In this document: positions 33,796-45,666 of the stretch, in pieces
How the letters are laid out: every line of letters starts with the position of its first letter
How positions within the stretch are numbered: position 1 is the stretch's first letter
Source: Orthonyx spaldingii
Taxonomy: Eukaryota > Chordata > Aves > Passeriformes > Orthonychidae
Length of the DNA: 64,000 nt
Reading direction: 5' to 3'
Assembly: GCA_013397795.1 (NCBI GenBank)
Contig: VZTJ01001760.1
Span: forward strand, 248,001-312,000
Program-made: the position numbers and the translations under genes
Notes under the pieces: model-generated
Seen by the model: only the letters and a program-made list of their open reading frames with translations
Database searches by the model: none
Told to the model about the DNA's origin: nothing

Positions 33796-36589
33796 AGATT
33801 GTACACAACATTTGCAAGGCTGTGAGGTCAGATGTCCTCCTGAGCCCTTGAATTTGGACAGGGAGCTGCATCAGGGAGATGCCAAGACACGGCAGTGTGG
33901 GCTGGAGGTTGCTGCATTTTCTGCAGGGCAAAACTCATCTCAGATAATGAAGGCATTAGGGATGGGGAGAGGTTACAAGCCATATGGACCACCTTCCATC
34001 TAGTAAATCTGCTCCTGTGGTCCACAGAGCAAGGCAAGCCTCATTGGGTATTTATTATTCCTGGACTGTAGTGGATGGAGCCTCATCCACATAGGAAAGC
34101 TGTTAAACCCTAAAATACTGGCTTCCCATATGTTCTCATTTTTATCAGACAGTCTGTTGAGGGAAGAACTTCCCACTGACAGACCTGATAATTCCTTGAA
34201 GAAAACCAAATGATCTTGTGGCTTCTATGCCCTCTACTACTGTTCAACTTCCCACCCAGCTGTTTTAATTGTTTTAAAATTAAGTGTACACCATAGAGAT
34301 CTGTGGGTAGTTGAAACTTGGAATTTGCTATTGACTGGGGCTAATGAGTCAGTGATATCCACTTAAACGTATGTCACCCTACAGGTTGCTGAGCAATCAT
34401 GGGACAATCTCCCACTTGGTTTCACATAATTCTTGAGCTGGCTATTCCTTCTTTCCTTTTTAAGTTCCAGGGGTCCCAGAGATCTTTACAGGTCTGTGTG
34501 TAGCTTTTTGCTTGAAGAACAAACATGATTAATGGAAAACAAATCACATTTTCCAGATATGGTGTACTGCTCATGAACACAACTGCCGTTCTTTCATCGT
34601 CCAATACTTAATACCAATCCTTTTCTTGTTGTATTCCCCACACTCACATCTGGTATCAGCTGGAATTTTTCACCTCTCAGAGTTTTCTACTCATAAAATT
34701 CTTAAGTAAGAGACCAAGCAAATCACTGGAAAAGACTTCCTTCAAAGAGTGATGAGGAGAGCGGCAAACTTCACAGGATAAAAACCCAGCCAGAGAACTT
34801 GTGAAAGCACAGACTCATCTTTTCCTCCCTGGGGTGCACAACCCCATCTTTCAGGGTGAAATCCGGATGTAAATAAAGTACCCTCAAACCCTGGCAAGGA
34901 GTGATGCAGGTGCTACCTTCCCATGTACCCTGTGGACCACCCAAACATAACCATTATCTTGTTCCCTACAATCCCTTCCAGGGATTTCTAAGCCACTTTT
35001 CTGAGTTGATGGTATTCCGTAGGAGCACAATTTCTTCTTGATCTTCCCCATTGCTGTTCTCCACATTAAGTTTCAATTATCTGTGTTGCTTGCTGGTGGT
35101 AACACACAGGACAATGGAGCTGGAGTTACTTGGTATCACCATAAAAAGTGGAGCTGATGGCTGAACTTTACGATTGTGTAAGTGGAAATCTGATTTTCAA
35201 TCTCCTTTTCTGAATATGAGTATTGCAGACAGAGTATTACATAAATAATGTCTCTATGAAATGGTGTGCAGTGCTCATCTGCATGAGTAAAAATGGAAAG
35301 AGTTTTTATTCCATCCAATTTTAATCAAATTCTACTGAACAGCATTTCTATGGCCTATTTAAAATTTAAACAAAGACAGAATAGCTCCCTCTATATCTAT
35401 ACCCTCTTACTATTGTCGCAAGGAAAGAGCAAGTAAAATCTAAAAGAAGCCCTTACAATCCCATTGACACTGGCCAGATGCAAGCTACACAGATATTTTA
35501 ACCTCGCTAAATAACGGTTTGAAATGCCTTTTCCTTCTGTTTTGGGGTTCTAAAGAGCCTGATGAAACGATACCTGGAGAAAGTGGCCAGTCCTATTATT
35601 TGTGAGATACCTCTGTGGATTCTTAATAGCAATTTTGAACACTAAGCAGTTGCCCTGGTGCCTGTTGTGAGATTCTCAAAAGTCTGCTCCGAAGTGAAAG
35701 AGACAAAAGAGAATGAACGAAATCAAATTGAGTTGTAGCAGGAGACAGATGGGACCCACTCATTAATGTAACCTGGCCTATTCATGGTATTCACTTCCAT
35801 GCAGAACAAGGTTCTAGTACTTGCAACTAAGATTGAAACAATATATAGTTCCCAAGATCAGCTTTACATTGATGTTTGGACTCCACAAGGAACATGTTTA
35901 AATGGGAAACTTGAGTGGTTTCTTTTTTTTTTTTTTTTAATTATTTCTCTTTCCTGGTAAAACCTGGTTAAAAACTAAAAGTTTGTAATGGGAATTGGTC
36001 TGACCTTTTAATGGTAAAGTTTTCTTTCTTGGATATACTGAGAAGTGAAGTTCAAAAGCCTCTAACTAGCAGGGCTCTAAGGAACTGCCAGCTGGACCTC
36101 AAAACAAACTCTCTCTGCCTTTTTGCATAATGTCAGACATCTCCTTAACACATGAGATAGATGTGAAATAAAAGGGAAAAACTGTGATGGCTGATACCCC
36201 AGACACAGAAGAATACTTCAATGGTCAATATTAATTTGGTATATGGAAAATCATTGCCCTCTTCCAAGGCATATGCTGCTAATTATCTAATTTTTGCTGC
36301 TGGGGAGGTTGACTTTTATTAACAGTGTCAAAATTTGACATCCAAATTTAAAGTTTTTCCTTCTCTGCTAATGCCTTTGAGACTGGAATTTGTGGACGGT
36401 AGTAAAACAGATGACTTCAGCTAAACTCTATTTTCAGCCATATTAGCACTATCTAGGGCATAGGGACATGGTGGTGGTTTTCTCCCAAAAATCTCCCCAC
36501 GATACAGAGCTGCAGGTCTATGCAAAATAAGGAGCTCCATCAAGAATTGGTTGCAGCAGGTCTTGCTACTCATCCTCAGAAAATAAACA
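33796..36589. other. Unique noncoding stretch
   Basis: AT-rich in its second half, with a T16 tract at 35923-35938. No exon or other repeat family recognised. Confidence 0.5.
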
Positions 36590-37009
36590 GCTGGAATATT
36601 AGAGGGCTAGGGCACACCTCTTGCGGAGCTGGGCTGGGAGAGTTGGGGTTGTTCCACCTGGAGAAAAGGAGGCTCCAGAGAGACCTTAGAGCCACTTCCA
36701 GTGCCCAAAGGGGCTCCAGATGGACTGAAAATGGACTTTGGACAAGAGGAAATGGCTCCAAATTGACAGAGGTCAGGTTTAGATTAGATATTGGGAAGGA
36801 ATCCTTTCTTGTGAGGATGATGAGGGACTGACACAGGTTGCCTGGAGACATGGTAGAAAACCCATCCCCGACAGTGTCCAATGCTGGATTGGATGGGGCT
36901 TTGAGCAACCTGGTCTAGTGAAAAATGTCCCTACCCATGGGAGTGAGGTTGGAGAAAATGACCTTTCAAAGTCCCTTTCAACCCAAACCAGTCTATGGTT
37001 CTATGGCTG
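36590..37009 (+). mobile_element. CR1 LINE 3' end with part of the RT frame
   Basis: Starts in a decayed 'agagggctagggcacacctc', then 'gagagttggggttgttccac', 'ctggagaaaaggaggctcca', 'gagagaccttagagccactt', 'tttagattagatattgggaa', 'tggtctagtgaaaaatgtcc', 'ccctttcaacccaaaccagt' and 'ctatggttctatgg'. Translation has 'LGELGLFHLEKRRLQRDL' and 'RFRLDIGKESF' before a stop. Confidence 0.96.
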
Positions 37010-37405
37010 CTGTTCCTGACACTTACAAAAAAGCCAGAAGTCTTAGCAAACCTGCAGAAAATAAGTACTAGAGCAATCACAGGCCTCATCAGAATGACTG
37101 TTCAGCAGCTAGCTAGAGCTAAAACAGAGTCTAGGCAATGAATGGAGGAGGAATTGCAGAACCTGGTTTGCAGGATGTCTCCTTGTCAGCCGTGCATCGT
37201 TTGCAATGTTCTGTCACTGTTTGGTGCCATATTTAGCAGAAAAATCAAGCTGCTGGCCACTGTTGGATGGCTGTGGAAGAGAGAATTTAGGTTTCTAAAT
37301 TGTCTGATTTTTCCATTTCCTGATGACCCTCCCAGTGTAAAAAACTGCCAAAACCCACTCACAACGTATTGCATTTAATCAAAGTTATGCGGGAGAGAGT
37401 GAGTT

Positions 37406-37490
37406 GGTTTGTTTGTTTGTTTCATTTCATACTTCCATATTCCACCCATGGAGAAATCTTGCTGCTAGGAAGGATAAACAAACAAACAAC
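37406..37490. repeat. Inverted (GTTT)n and (AAAC)n pair
   Basis: A 'ggtttgtttgtttgtttc' run at 37406-37423 is followed about 50 bp later by 'aaacaaacaaacaac' at about 37477-37491. The two can pair as a hairpin. Confidence 0.85.
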
Positions 37491-38268
37491 CAAACAACCC
37501 AAACACTGGGCCTCTAGGAGCCGTTGTTATTTATTTCCACAATTAGCAGTCGAGTTCTGGTGCTGTGCCCAGAGAACTCCTCTCATTTTTCAGTGTGTCA
37601 CTCTGTGCACAATATACTTTTAGGAATTGAGGATTAAGGCGGCTGATTGTGGGTGGTTTATGAAACTTTTTATGGGAAGCCATATAGCCAAACCTTTAGA
37701 GAATCAGACCATCATTTTAATGGGCTTATGTGGTGTACAAGACTGTTCAGTAAGATATTCACACAGTACAGAGCGTCTTGATAAAGAAGTTGGATTAATC
37801 AGGGATGCTGTTGCCAGTGGATGCTGTGGGTTGTTTTCTGAATTAGCTGTGAGTGGTGCTGAAAACAGCCTGGGGGTGCCTGCCTGTCCTCCTTATGGAT
37901 GCTGAAACAGATTCTAGTGGGAAAACATCTACACATCTATCTGTGAAATAAACTTAATAGACACTGTCTCTGTAAAGAAGTGAACTCATCAGAGATGGTG
38001 TCTCTGAAGTCCAGTGCCACTGGGTTACTCATCAGGAAGAGGTTAACAAAATCTGTTTGCATTTTATTTGCCAATATGAAAAACACATTTCTATTTACCA
38101 GCAGGAAAACAGAGATTTTGGAGAGTGCAGTCACCTCATAAAAACTGCAGGTGCTCAGCACCTTCCAGGATTCAATCAAATACTTCAGCTGACAGAGGGA
38201 TGAGTATTTAAGGCATGGATCTATAGCATAACATTCAGATTTACCAGAGATGTCATTCTCTCCTAGGG

Positions 38269-38313
38269 TTGTTAAAGGTATTGATTAATTGCCTATTGTT
38301 AAAGTTATTGATT
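38269..38313. promoter_or_regulatory. Repeated homeodomain-like element
   Basis: Two 18-bp copies, 'ttgttaaaggtattgatt' (38269-38286) and 'ttgttaaagttattgatt' (38296-38313), differ at one base and lie 27 bp apart. They continue as TGATTAAT and TGATTGAC respectively, which resemble PBX/HOX-type sites. Regulatory function is inferred only. Confidence 0.3.
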
Positions 38314-39619
38314 GACGAAGCTGCAATATAAATACTGGCACCGTCAGTTACTCCATACAGATTTTAATCTGAATATTCAAATGTTTCATCTCTTTTTGTA
38401 TTTGTAAACCAAGAGAGTTTCATGCCAAATTCCCACTGTGACCTCTCTTAAACCCCTTTATGCATCATTTTACATTAAGGAATTCACAATGAAACCTCAT
38501 CTCTGTCTGTGCTGCATGCCCAGTATCCTTTCAGGTAGTACTGGAGCTTTTTGAATATCAACTTGTGATATGTAACAGACAAATCATCATCCACCTTTCA
38601 ATATGAGCAAAGAGCAAAAGAGGTAAGCCAAAGCAGGAACCATCCTCCCAGGATGAACAAAGAAGCCAATTTTCTGGATGGAGCTGAACCTTCAAATACA
38701 CCTGGGAACTGAAGACCTGATGAACCCTGTTATAAATCCTATAAAGACAAAAAAAATTTTTATTGAGTGTCACCTACTTTCAACAATGTTATTGACACAT
38801 TTGAAAGGACTTCTGGAAAACATTTCCAAGAGCCTTCAAGGTCAATCCACCATTATCATTAGCAAATTGTTGGAAGACACTCCATGCTGATTAACTGCCA
38901 TCATATTTAATTAGTGCTTGAGTGGCTCTTCATCCTACTTGTTGTCAGAAATCCCTTTATCTTGCTATTTGCATTGCAAAGTTTTTAATTAGGATATGTA
39001 TAGGGAATCTCTAAATGATCTCCTGTCTGCATAGGACATAGTCATCCAGGCTGTGCAGAGGGTTGCTCAGTTGTCTCTGCATCTCCAGAGGGTGCTTTGC
39101 CACCACAGGAGAAGAGAAACTTGTGTTTCATCAGCTGAGGCATTGGGAGTGTGAAGTTGCTTTGATAGCAGCTCAACCTGCCAGAGAGGTGTTCAAGTGG
39201 AGTACATCCAACAGGTTGGGCACTACTGCCCAAGGCTTCAACATTGTCCTACAGAAATATTTGTGCTTGCTGCCCAACCCAAAACCTCTCCAGGCACAAC
39301 TTCCTTCTGCATACTTCATTACCAACAACTCTTTGTAACAACCTTTCAAGTAGCCTTAATGTTCTGTTTGGTTTCTCCTTTAAATTCATCTTTTACTGGA
39401 CCAAACAAATTCCCTTGCTCAAGACCTCCTTGTAGCCATGTTGCCCAGACTGACTGTCCTGGAGACTTTTCAGTGAACAAATTTCTCAACATTTGTCATG
39501 ACATTAACCATAGATAAGAAACCTTACCTTAGAAGGGGTAACTGGCAGTTACAGAGATAATGAACAAAAATAATTGTAGGAACGTGGCCCTCTGTTATCA
39601 GCAAAAAGAAGAGTTTTCA

Positions 39620-39729
39620 TCTTTGAGCTACCTGGTTTAGTAGAAGTTGTCCCTGCCCTTGGCAGAGGAACTGGAATGAGATGATCTTGAAGGTCTCTTC
39701 CAAACAAAACCATTCTGTGATTCTGTGAA
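39620..39729 (+). mobile_element. CR1 LINE 3' end, short
   Basis: 'gagctacctggtttagtaga', 'agttgtccctgcccttggca', 'gaactggaatgagatgatct', 'tgaaggtctcttccaaacaa', 'aaccattctgtgattctgtg'. It is truncated after the 'gagcaacctggtctagtgg' module; the terminal TTCTGTGA repeat is intact. Confidence 0.94.
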
Positions 39730-40119
39730 AAGTTCGTAACCACCTCTACATCACAATATGTGGTTATTTAGATTTTTCCTCCAGTTAGTGTAGAAAGGAA
39801 ACCTCCATGAAAAGCATTTCCTCCCGTCATTGACATCCTCTTCCAGGGGATGAATCCCCCTCTAAATCAATCTGCTTGCAGTAGAAACTGTGACTGCTAG
39901 ATCCAAAGAAAACCCAAATCACGGGTGGATTTTAGGACCCAACACACTGCAAAGAGTGTCTGGCAAACAAAATGTATTTCTGGGGAGAACAGAGAGGTAA
40001 AAAGGCATCAACAGAAGTAGGAAGGCAACGCTACGTTCCTGAAGGGACCTTAATGACAATCCTGCAGAGCAACAAAGCTGGTCTGACACAGCTGGCAATA
40101 ACTTTACAACTATCATAGT
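39730..40119. other. Unique noncoding interval between two CR1 tails
   Basis: About 390 bp with no recognised feature, lying between a plus-strand and a minus-strand CR1 whose tails face each other. Confidence 0.5.
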
Positions 40120-40208
40120 CACAGAATCACAGAATGATTTGGGTCCAAAATTACTCTTAAACCCCTCTGCCGTGGGCAGCCACGCTTCCACTAGACCAGG
40201 TTGCTGGC
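40120..40208 (-). mobile_element. CR1 LINE 3' end, short
   Basis: 'cacagaatcacagaatgatt', 'tgggtccaaaattactctta', 'aacccctctgccgtgggcag', 'ccacgcttccactagaccag', 'gttgctgg'. The tail repeat CACAGAATCACAGAATG is well kept while the middle is diverged. Confidence 0.92.
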
Positions 40209-40394
40209 TGTGCCAGAAAGTTGTGCCAGAGCATTATTAAGAGGAAAAAGTCCCCTTTGTTGGCATTAAAAAAATCCTCTTCCTTCTTCATCTTCTTCTT
40301 GGACTCCTGTGCTCACCAGTCAGACATCCCAAGGCTTGTAAAGACGAAAGAGGTTTGCTGGAAGGCTCTACTAAATTGCAACTGGGCAGTTCAG

Positions 40395-40640
40395 TGGCAG
40401 ATGAGAAACAGAGACAGTGTGTAGGTAATGCACACTGGAAGGAAAACAGTTTAAACTACTTGTACATGCTGATGGATTCTGAATTAGTCGTAACTCACTG
40501 GGGCAAGATTTAGGCATTGCTACTGACAGCTCAATGTGCAGCAGAGGTCAAAAAAGTAAATAACGCATTAGGCTCTGTTAGAAGGGAAGAGAGAATAAAG
40601 AGCAAATATAAGGCTGTGGCTGTGCTGTGTGCACAGAGGA
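40395..40640 (+). mobile_element. Decayed CR1-like reverse transcriptase fragment
   Basis: One frame reads 'NAHWKENSLNYLYMLMDSEL' from 40427 and, after a frameshift, another reads 'TAQCAAEVKKVNNALGSVRR' then 'EERIKSKYKAVAVL' (40526-40627). The word pattern QCA..VKK.N..LG..R resembles the segment downstream of the catalytic YADD region in CR1/L3-type LINE reverse transcriptases. It precedes no CR1 tail, carries stops and frameshifts, and is probably an ancient insertion rather than part of the young tails around it. Confidence 0.6.
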
Positions 40641-41039
40641 TTGAGCTTGTGCTTTAAATGCAGCTTTTATTTCTTCGCTAGCTGGTCCAAAATTGGGACT
40701 GTCCAGAGCAGAGAAGCAAAGAGAGACTGTCAACACCACTGGGATTCCAGGAAAGGGGAAATCTCAAAGGATATGCCAGTGCCAGCCAAAGGGTGAGCTT
40801 AGCACACATCAGAGCAAGCAGCCAAAGGCTCTTGTCCAGAGCATGCACCACAGACAGAACACACGTTCTGGGTTCAGGAGTTTCTGCCTCGAGATAACAG
40901 GGGAAAATGCTGACATCATTTGGATTCTGACATCAGGGACTCCTATTTCGCCTAGAAAACTCCTTCCACATCCTCAGACAAGTGACCCGGGTATTCCATC
41001 TACTCACAAAGCAAAAAGGGTACAGGGGAGCTTTACATC
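40641..41039. other. Unique noncoding interval
   Basis: About 400 bp holding one 118-codon plus-strand open frame (40693-41049) with no recognised similarity. It may include further decayed remnant of the upstream LINE relic, but I cannot align it by eye. Confidence 0.4.
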
Positions 41040-41235
41040 AGAATCATAGAATGGCTTGAGTTGGAAGGAGACCTTAAAGACAACTTACTTCCAACACCAT
41101 TACCTTCCACTATCCCAGGCTGCTCCACTCCCTGTCCCATCTGGCCTTGAACATTTCCAGGCATGGAACAGCCACAACTTCTTGGGGTAATCTGTGACAA
41201 TGTCTCCCCAGTTCTCCAGAAAAATAATTTTTCTT
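41040..41235 (-). mobile_element. CR1 LINE 3' end
   Basis: 'agaatcatagaatggcttga', 'gttggaaggagaccttaaag', 'taccttccactatcccaggc', 'tggccttgaacatttccagg', 'cagccacaacttcttggggt' and 'gttctccagaaaaataattt'. The 'ccatgggcaggg' part is shortened. Confidence 0.95.
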
Positions 41236-41786
41236 TTAGCTGGTTATTGAATTCCTCTAGATATTGGCAGAAAGGAGCAAAAAAACTATAACTGTAAAAT
41301 ATCCTAAACAAATTATCAATAGTATAAATATATTGTATTGATTTATATGAATATTTTATTATCAATACATTATCTCTATGCTTTGAGTTTCAATGGTATG
41401 GAAAAAGATCCTGGAGTGTGTAGGACTGGAGACTGAACCACAAAAGAGTTCACTGAGGAGGAAAATGGAAATGTCTGATGTTTCTGTCTTCATTTTGTTT
41501 ATCTCATAAGTGAAAAAGGGGGAAAAAAGGTGAAGTGCCTGTACAAATCAACCACGGGTCTTTCACTGATGAGCTTTAGTTGTTTGCATTTTATTTACAA
41601 ACCTATATGTGCTTGGAGCTGTATAGGAAGCACAACACTTTTCAAAGCAAAGCTTTTGCCCAGGGATTTTTGTTCTTCATGAAAGAAATCTTTCTGCAAA
41701 ACCAGCTGTGGGGCTGCGGCTGCTGAAAAAGGAAAATACCTAAGTAAATAAGATCAAGTTCTTATCGATAAGATCAAGTTCAACCC
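41236..41786. other. AT-rich noncoding interval with a direct repeat
   Basis: AT-rich near 41290-41370. A perfect 14-bp direct repeat ends right at the next CR1 (41748-41761 and 41768-41781). Confidence 0.55.
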
Positions 41787-42141
41787 CAAGTCTGGAGTTG
41801 TTCAGCCTGTGGAAGAGAAAGCTCCAGAGAGACTTTGGAGACTTTAGAGCTCCTGCCAGTGTCCAAAGGGGGTCCAGAAGAGCTGGAGAGGGATTCTGGA
41901 CAAGGGATGGAGTGACAGGACAAGGGGGAATGGCTTCCCAATGCCAGAGGGCAGGGAAGGAATGGGATATTGGGAAGGAATTCCTGGCTCTGAGGGTGGT
42001 GAGGCCCTGGTACAGGTTTCCCAGAGAAGCTGTGGTTGCCCCATCCCTTGAAGTGTCCAAGGACAGGCTGGATGGGGCTTGGAGCAACCTGGGATAGAGG
42101 AAGGTGTCCTTTCCAACCCAAACCATTCTGCAATTTTATGA
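41787..42141 (+). mobile_element. CR1 LINE 3' end with a 3' internal deletion
   Basis: 'ctggagttgttcagcctgtg', 'gaagagaaagctccagagag', 'gaatggcttcccaatgccag', 'gggatattgggaaggaattc', 'gagggtggtgaggccctggt', 'tggatggggcttggagcaac', 'gatagaggaaggtgtccttt', 'ccaacccaaaccattctgca'. It jumps from 'gaaggtgtcc' to 'tttccaaccc', skipping the 'ccatggcagggggtggaactggatgatctttaagg' block, as in the copy at 17304. The plus-strand frame is open for about 99 codons. Confidence 0.96.
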
Positions 42142-45100
42142 GGCTAAGTTATTTCGACCCTTGAACCTAAAAATTGTTTTGTGACAATTATGGGCCTCAG
42201 AGCATCTATAGACTTTGTGGATTATTCTGAATTATTTTTTCCTTCTTTTCCCTGGGTATAGTCTACCTTTTTTTCTTGTTGCATATCACCATGTTTTCTC
42301 CTGAAGTCAGAAGTTACAGCCCTAAAAATGTGGCATTCCCTCTGCTTCTGCAGAGTATCTAGGGAGGTTTCACTCTCCTGCTTTTGCAATGCCTAAATAA
42401 AATCAAACTCTTGGTTTTAGAAAAGTAGGAATGGCATCAAAAATGCCATCACCACACAGTTCCCTGGAATCTGGCAGACTTTTGCAGCCTGCATGGTTCA
42501 GGCATCTACCCGCCTCACTCAACTCATCCCATTCAGCCACCTCCTTCCCACACAGACTCCTCGCCCTCCTTTGTGCTCAGGCTGCCTGGCACGACTGCAG
42601 GCTGTAAATTCCCCAGACACAGGTTTAGCATCGCTCTCCTCTCTGGAGAAAGGGAGGAACAAACCCATCAGCACCTCCCTGAGCTGCAGACACATGCACC
42701 TGGATCAATACTGCAGTGCTGCAGCAACCCTGGATGGGGCACACCCCTGACACCCCATTTCTTGACTCCCTTGATCCCCATCAAGCTGATGAGCTGCCAT
42801 AGCCAGGACTCTCATGGAGAATCGAAATATATTGTCAAGAAGTGCAGTGGATCCCAAGTAATTAAATGTATAAATTAATTCTCCCCTTAAGATATGTTCC
42901 TCTCCCATTACTAGGTTTGTCTTGGAGAAAATCCTTGGAGGATCTTCATAAAACTACCACTACTTCAAATATTGTCTTTCTAAAGCTTTCCTTTCTTTTT
43001 TTTTTTTCTAAACCTGATGCCTGCAGCCTGCAATTAAAATAAGTGACATGAAGATGTCTTTAAAATAGAGACCTATGAAAAAACTGAAAGGATTGTCTGT
43101 CAAAGGGAGAAAAATGAAAAATAGCAGTCTCAGATCTCTGAATGGATGAATGGGGAAAATTCCTGTCCATCCCTGTACCCAAAGGGATAAAACCCAATGA
43201 TAGCTTCTCAACTGCTTAGCAGATAATGCATGTGCTGTTTTGATGCTAGTAATGTGTTTTTTACTTCTTTCTATCTGGGAGGAACGAATCAAATATGAGA
43301 GGTGCTGGGACATGATTTTCAACCCATTGCCTTTGATTAAGTGCTTTAACATGTGAGTCCAGAGACTTGCAATAATACTAATGGGGCATAAAGCACTATA
43401 AACAGGACAGGCCTACTTTTGTCCAAATGCCATTATCCTGGAATAAAAAGAGCAGCAAATGTAATATGTCCACTGCTAACCTTTTTTTGACAGGAAATTT
43501 TCTCTCCTATGTGCACACCATGAATTATGCTGCATTTTGCCAAAACCATGAGCGATTGTTTAATTTTGTGCGAAGGAGTGTTTGCTAAGCTTGAACCACT
43601 TAGCTCAGTGTCGTATTTAGCTGTGAAAATGTGACAGGGTGAAGCAAAACATGAATTCAAAGGGCAGGCTGCCTGGGCTGAAATCAAATTTCTTTTTATG
43701 TCAGGTCTGGGAAAAGGAGGCAAAGACCTGTCAATAAATATTGGGGCAAGTTGCGCATTGTTCAGTGACTTTAAATATAGTGAAAAAGCCTCCTAGAAAT
43801 GCAAACCACACATTTATCCAGGAAAGATATGGGAGGTTAGAAACTTTGGCTTAGTTTGGTTTTAAAAGACCTTGAGGAGTCTGCCCCTGTAACATTCCCT
43901 GGTGAGGACAAAGCAAGCACTGCTGCGGCACCAGTCTGGATACTTCAGCACAGCTCTTTGGGCCCAGCTCCATGTCACTTGTAACTTTGTGCTACATTTT
44001 ATTGCTCTCAGCAAGTTGCAGATTGTCCAACTGTTCTGTCATTTATTGTAAACGGTTGCAAAATAAAAAAAAAAAAAAAAGGAAGAAGGGCAAAAAAAAA
44101 AATTCCACAACTCTATAACGTAGTCCTTGGTGTAAATCAAACATTCCCTGTCATGTTGATAGCTTGTGTTAGTCTAATGTATTTTATATTACTCAAAAGC
44201 ATTGAAACCCTGCAGCTTTCTTCATATAGGCCATTATGCGGTTATCATTAAATTGTCTTGCAAAGAACATTATCGGTAATTATAGCAGACACTAAAATCA
44301 AATGATCAGACTGGGACCTTTAACACCAAGAGGAACCATTAGAAGTTAATCAAATAAAAGGATGAGAATAATTATGTTAGGATTAAGCAGTAATATGCCA
44401 GAAGTTATAAACTTTGCTGACTATATATCTTTACTCCTAGCTTCCTGCCTCTCCTCCCGTTTGATGCTTTTTATATAATACTTTGGCACAGAATGTAAAT
44501 GACAGTATTTTTGTGTGCCACAAATGGGGCTTTAGGGTTCAAATGAGGTTCATGTCTAAATGGCACAAAAAACAGCACTATGTAATGATGAAGATAAAAA
44601 TAATAGTCCTGTGTGTATGGATAATATATATAAAAGTGTAAAGCTGGAAAAAAAAATCCATTGGTCAATGAAGCATAAAGTGGTGATAAAAATAGTTGCA
44701 ACAGGAGGTGAAACCACATGGCTATTGGTTTGCTGCTTGAGGTTGCTTTTCTGTTTTTAAGTGACAGCCTTTCTGCCTTTCATCTTTTCAACAAGCTGCA
44801 AGAAATCCCCTGAATACACAGAAATTGCTCCTGTCATTCCTAGCATTATTCTCTAGGGAAGAACCTTCCTATCAAATTTGATCTTGGTGTCTGCATGAGC
44901 CTTCAAGCAGTAACAGACTCGAAGTTGTCAATAAAACACAGAAAAGTGGCTAAGGAGGTGGTTCCAGGAAAAGCAGGTTGATTTTGGCTATGGCAGGTGA
45001 AGCCAGAACTAAGATCCTTGTAATATTTTTGCCAGGGAATGCTGATGAATTGGACGCTGAGAGAATAAGAGCACAAACCTGTCACTTCTGGTAGGAGCCC

Positions 45101-45666
45101 AAGAGGTGTTTCCTTTACTCATTCCTTCTTTAACAGGAGAATGTGGTTCTGGGATTCTTGTGCTTGTTACCTGTCCCTGCAGAGCCCAGGACCCTGGTGA
45201 CAATGCACCAGTGCACTCTGGACCCCATTTTCACAGAGGAAAAACAAAGCAGTGATGAAACATCTATTGGAAATCTAGGGTTTGGGATTTCTACCATGTC
45301 CTCCTGACATGGAAATAAGGTATCAGCCTCAATTCTATCTCTCTTAGAAAATTTTGCTTTGTACTGCCTTTTGTCTTGGATTTTTTTCTCATTGAGGATC
45401 ACTAAAACATGAAGCCTAACTGAATAAGGCTGTTGGTATTGGAGCCAGAGCATTATCTCACTCCTGAGAAGCTTTGAATCAAATTTTTCTCGTATTGAAG
45501 GAGTACAGAACAAAGCCAAGTGACAGATGCGGAGCTGTTTTTGAAGCCTCTTGCACGTACTGAGAAGGAAACCACCACCTGCCTTGGCACTTGGTGCAAT
45601 ATCGACTCCCCGGGGGTCCCTCTGCCCCCCATGCTTTACACAGCCACAAGAGGAATGGGAATGCTC
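42142..45666. other. CR1-free noncoding stretch
   Basis: Mixed composition up to 42900, then AT-rich. Two A tracts (44065-44080 and 44092-44102) lie inside a stretch that looks like conserved regulatory DNA (about 43960-44470). No exon recognised. Confidence 0.5.

Larger units (their letters stand above)
37010..39619. other. Unique noncoding stretch
   Basis: Contains an inverted (GTTT)n/(AAAC)n pair at 37406-37490 and a repeated homeodomain-like motif at 38269-38313, both listed. AT-rich from 37900 to 39000. No exon recognised. Confidence 0.5.

Noticed and set aside
33359..33931. 190-codon minus-strand open frame
   Set aside because: It is the C-terminal reverse-transcriptase frame of the CR1 copy at 33389-33795 plus flanking sequence, not a host gene.
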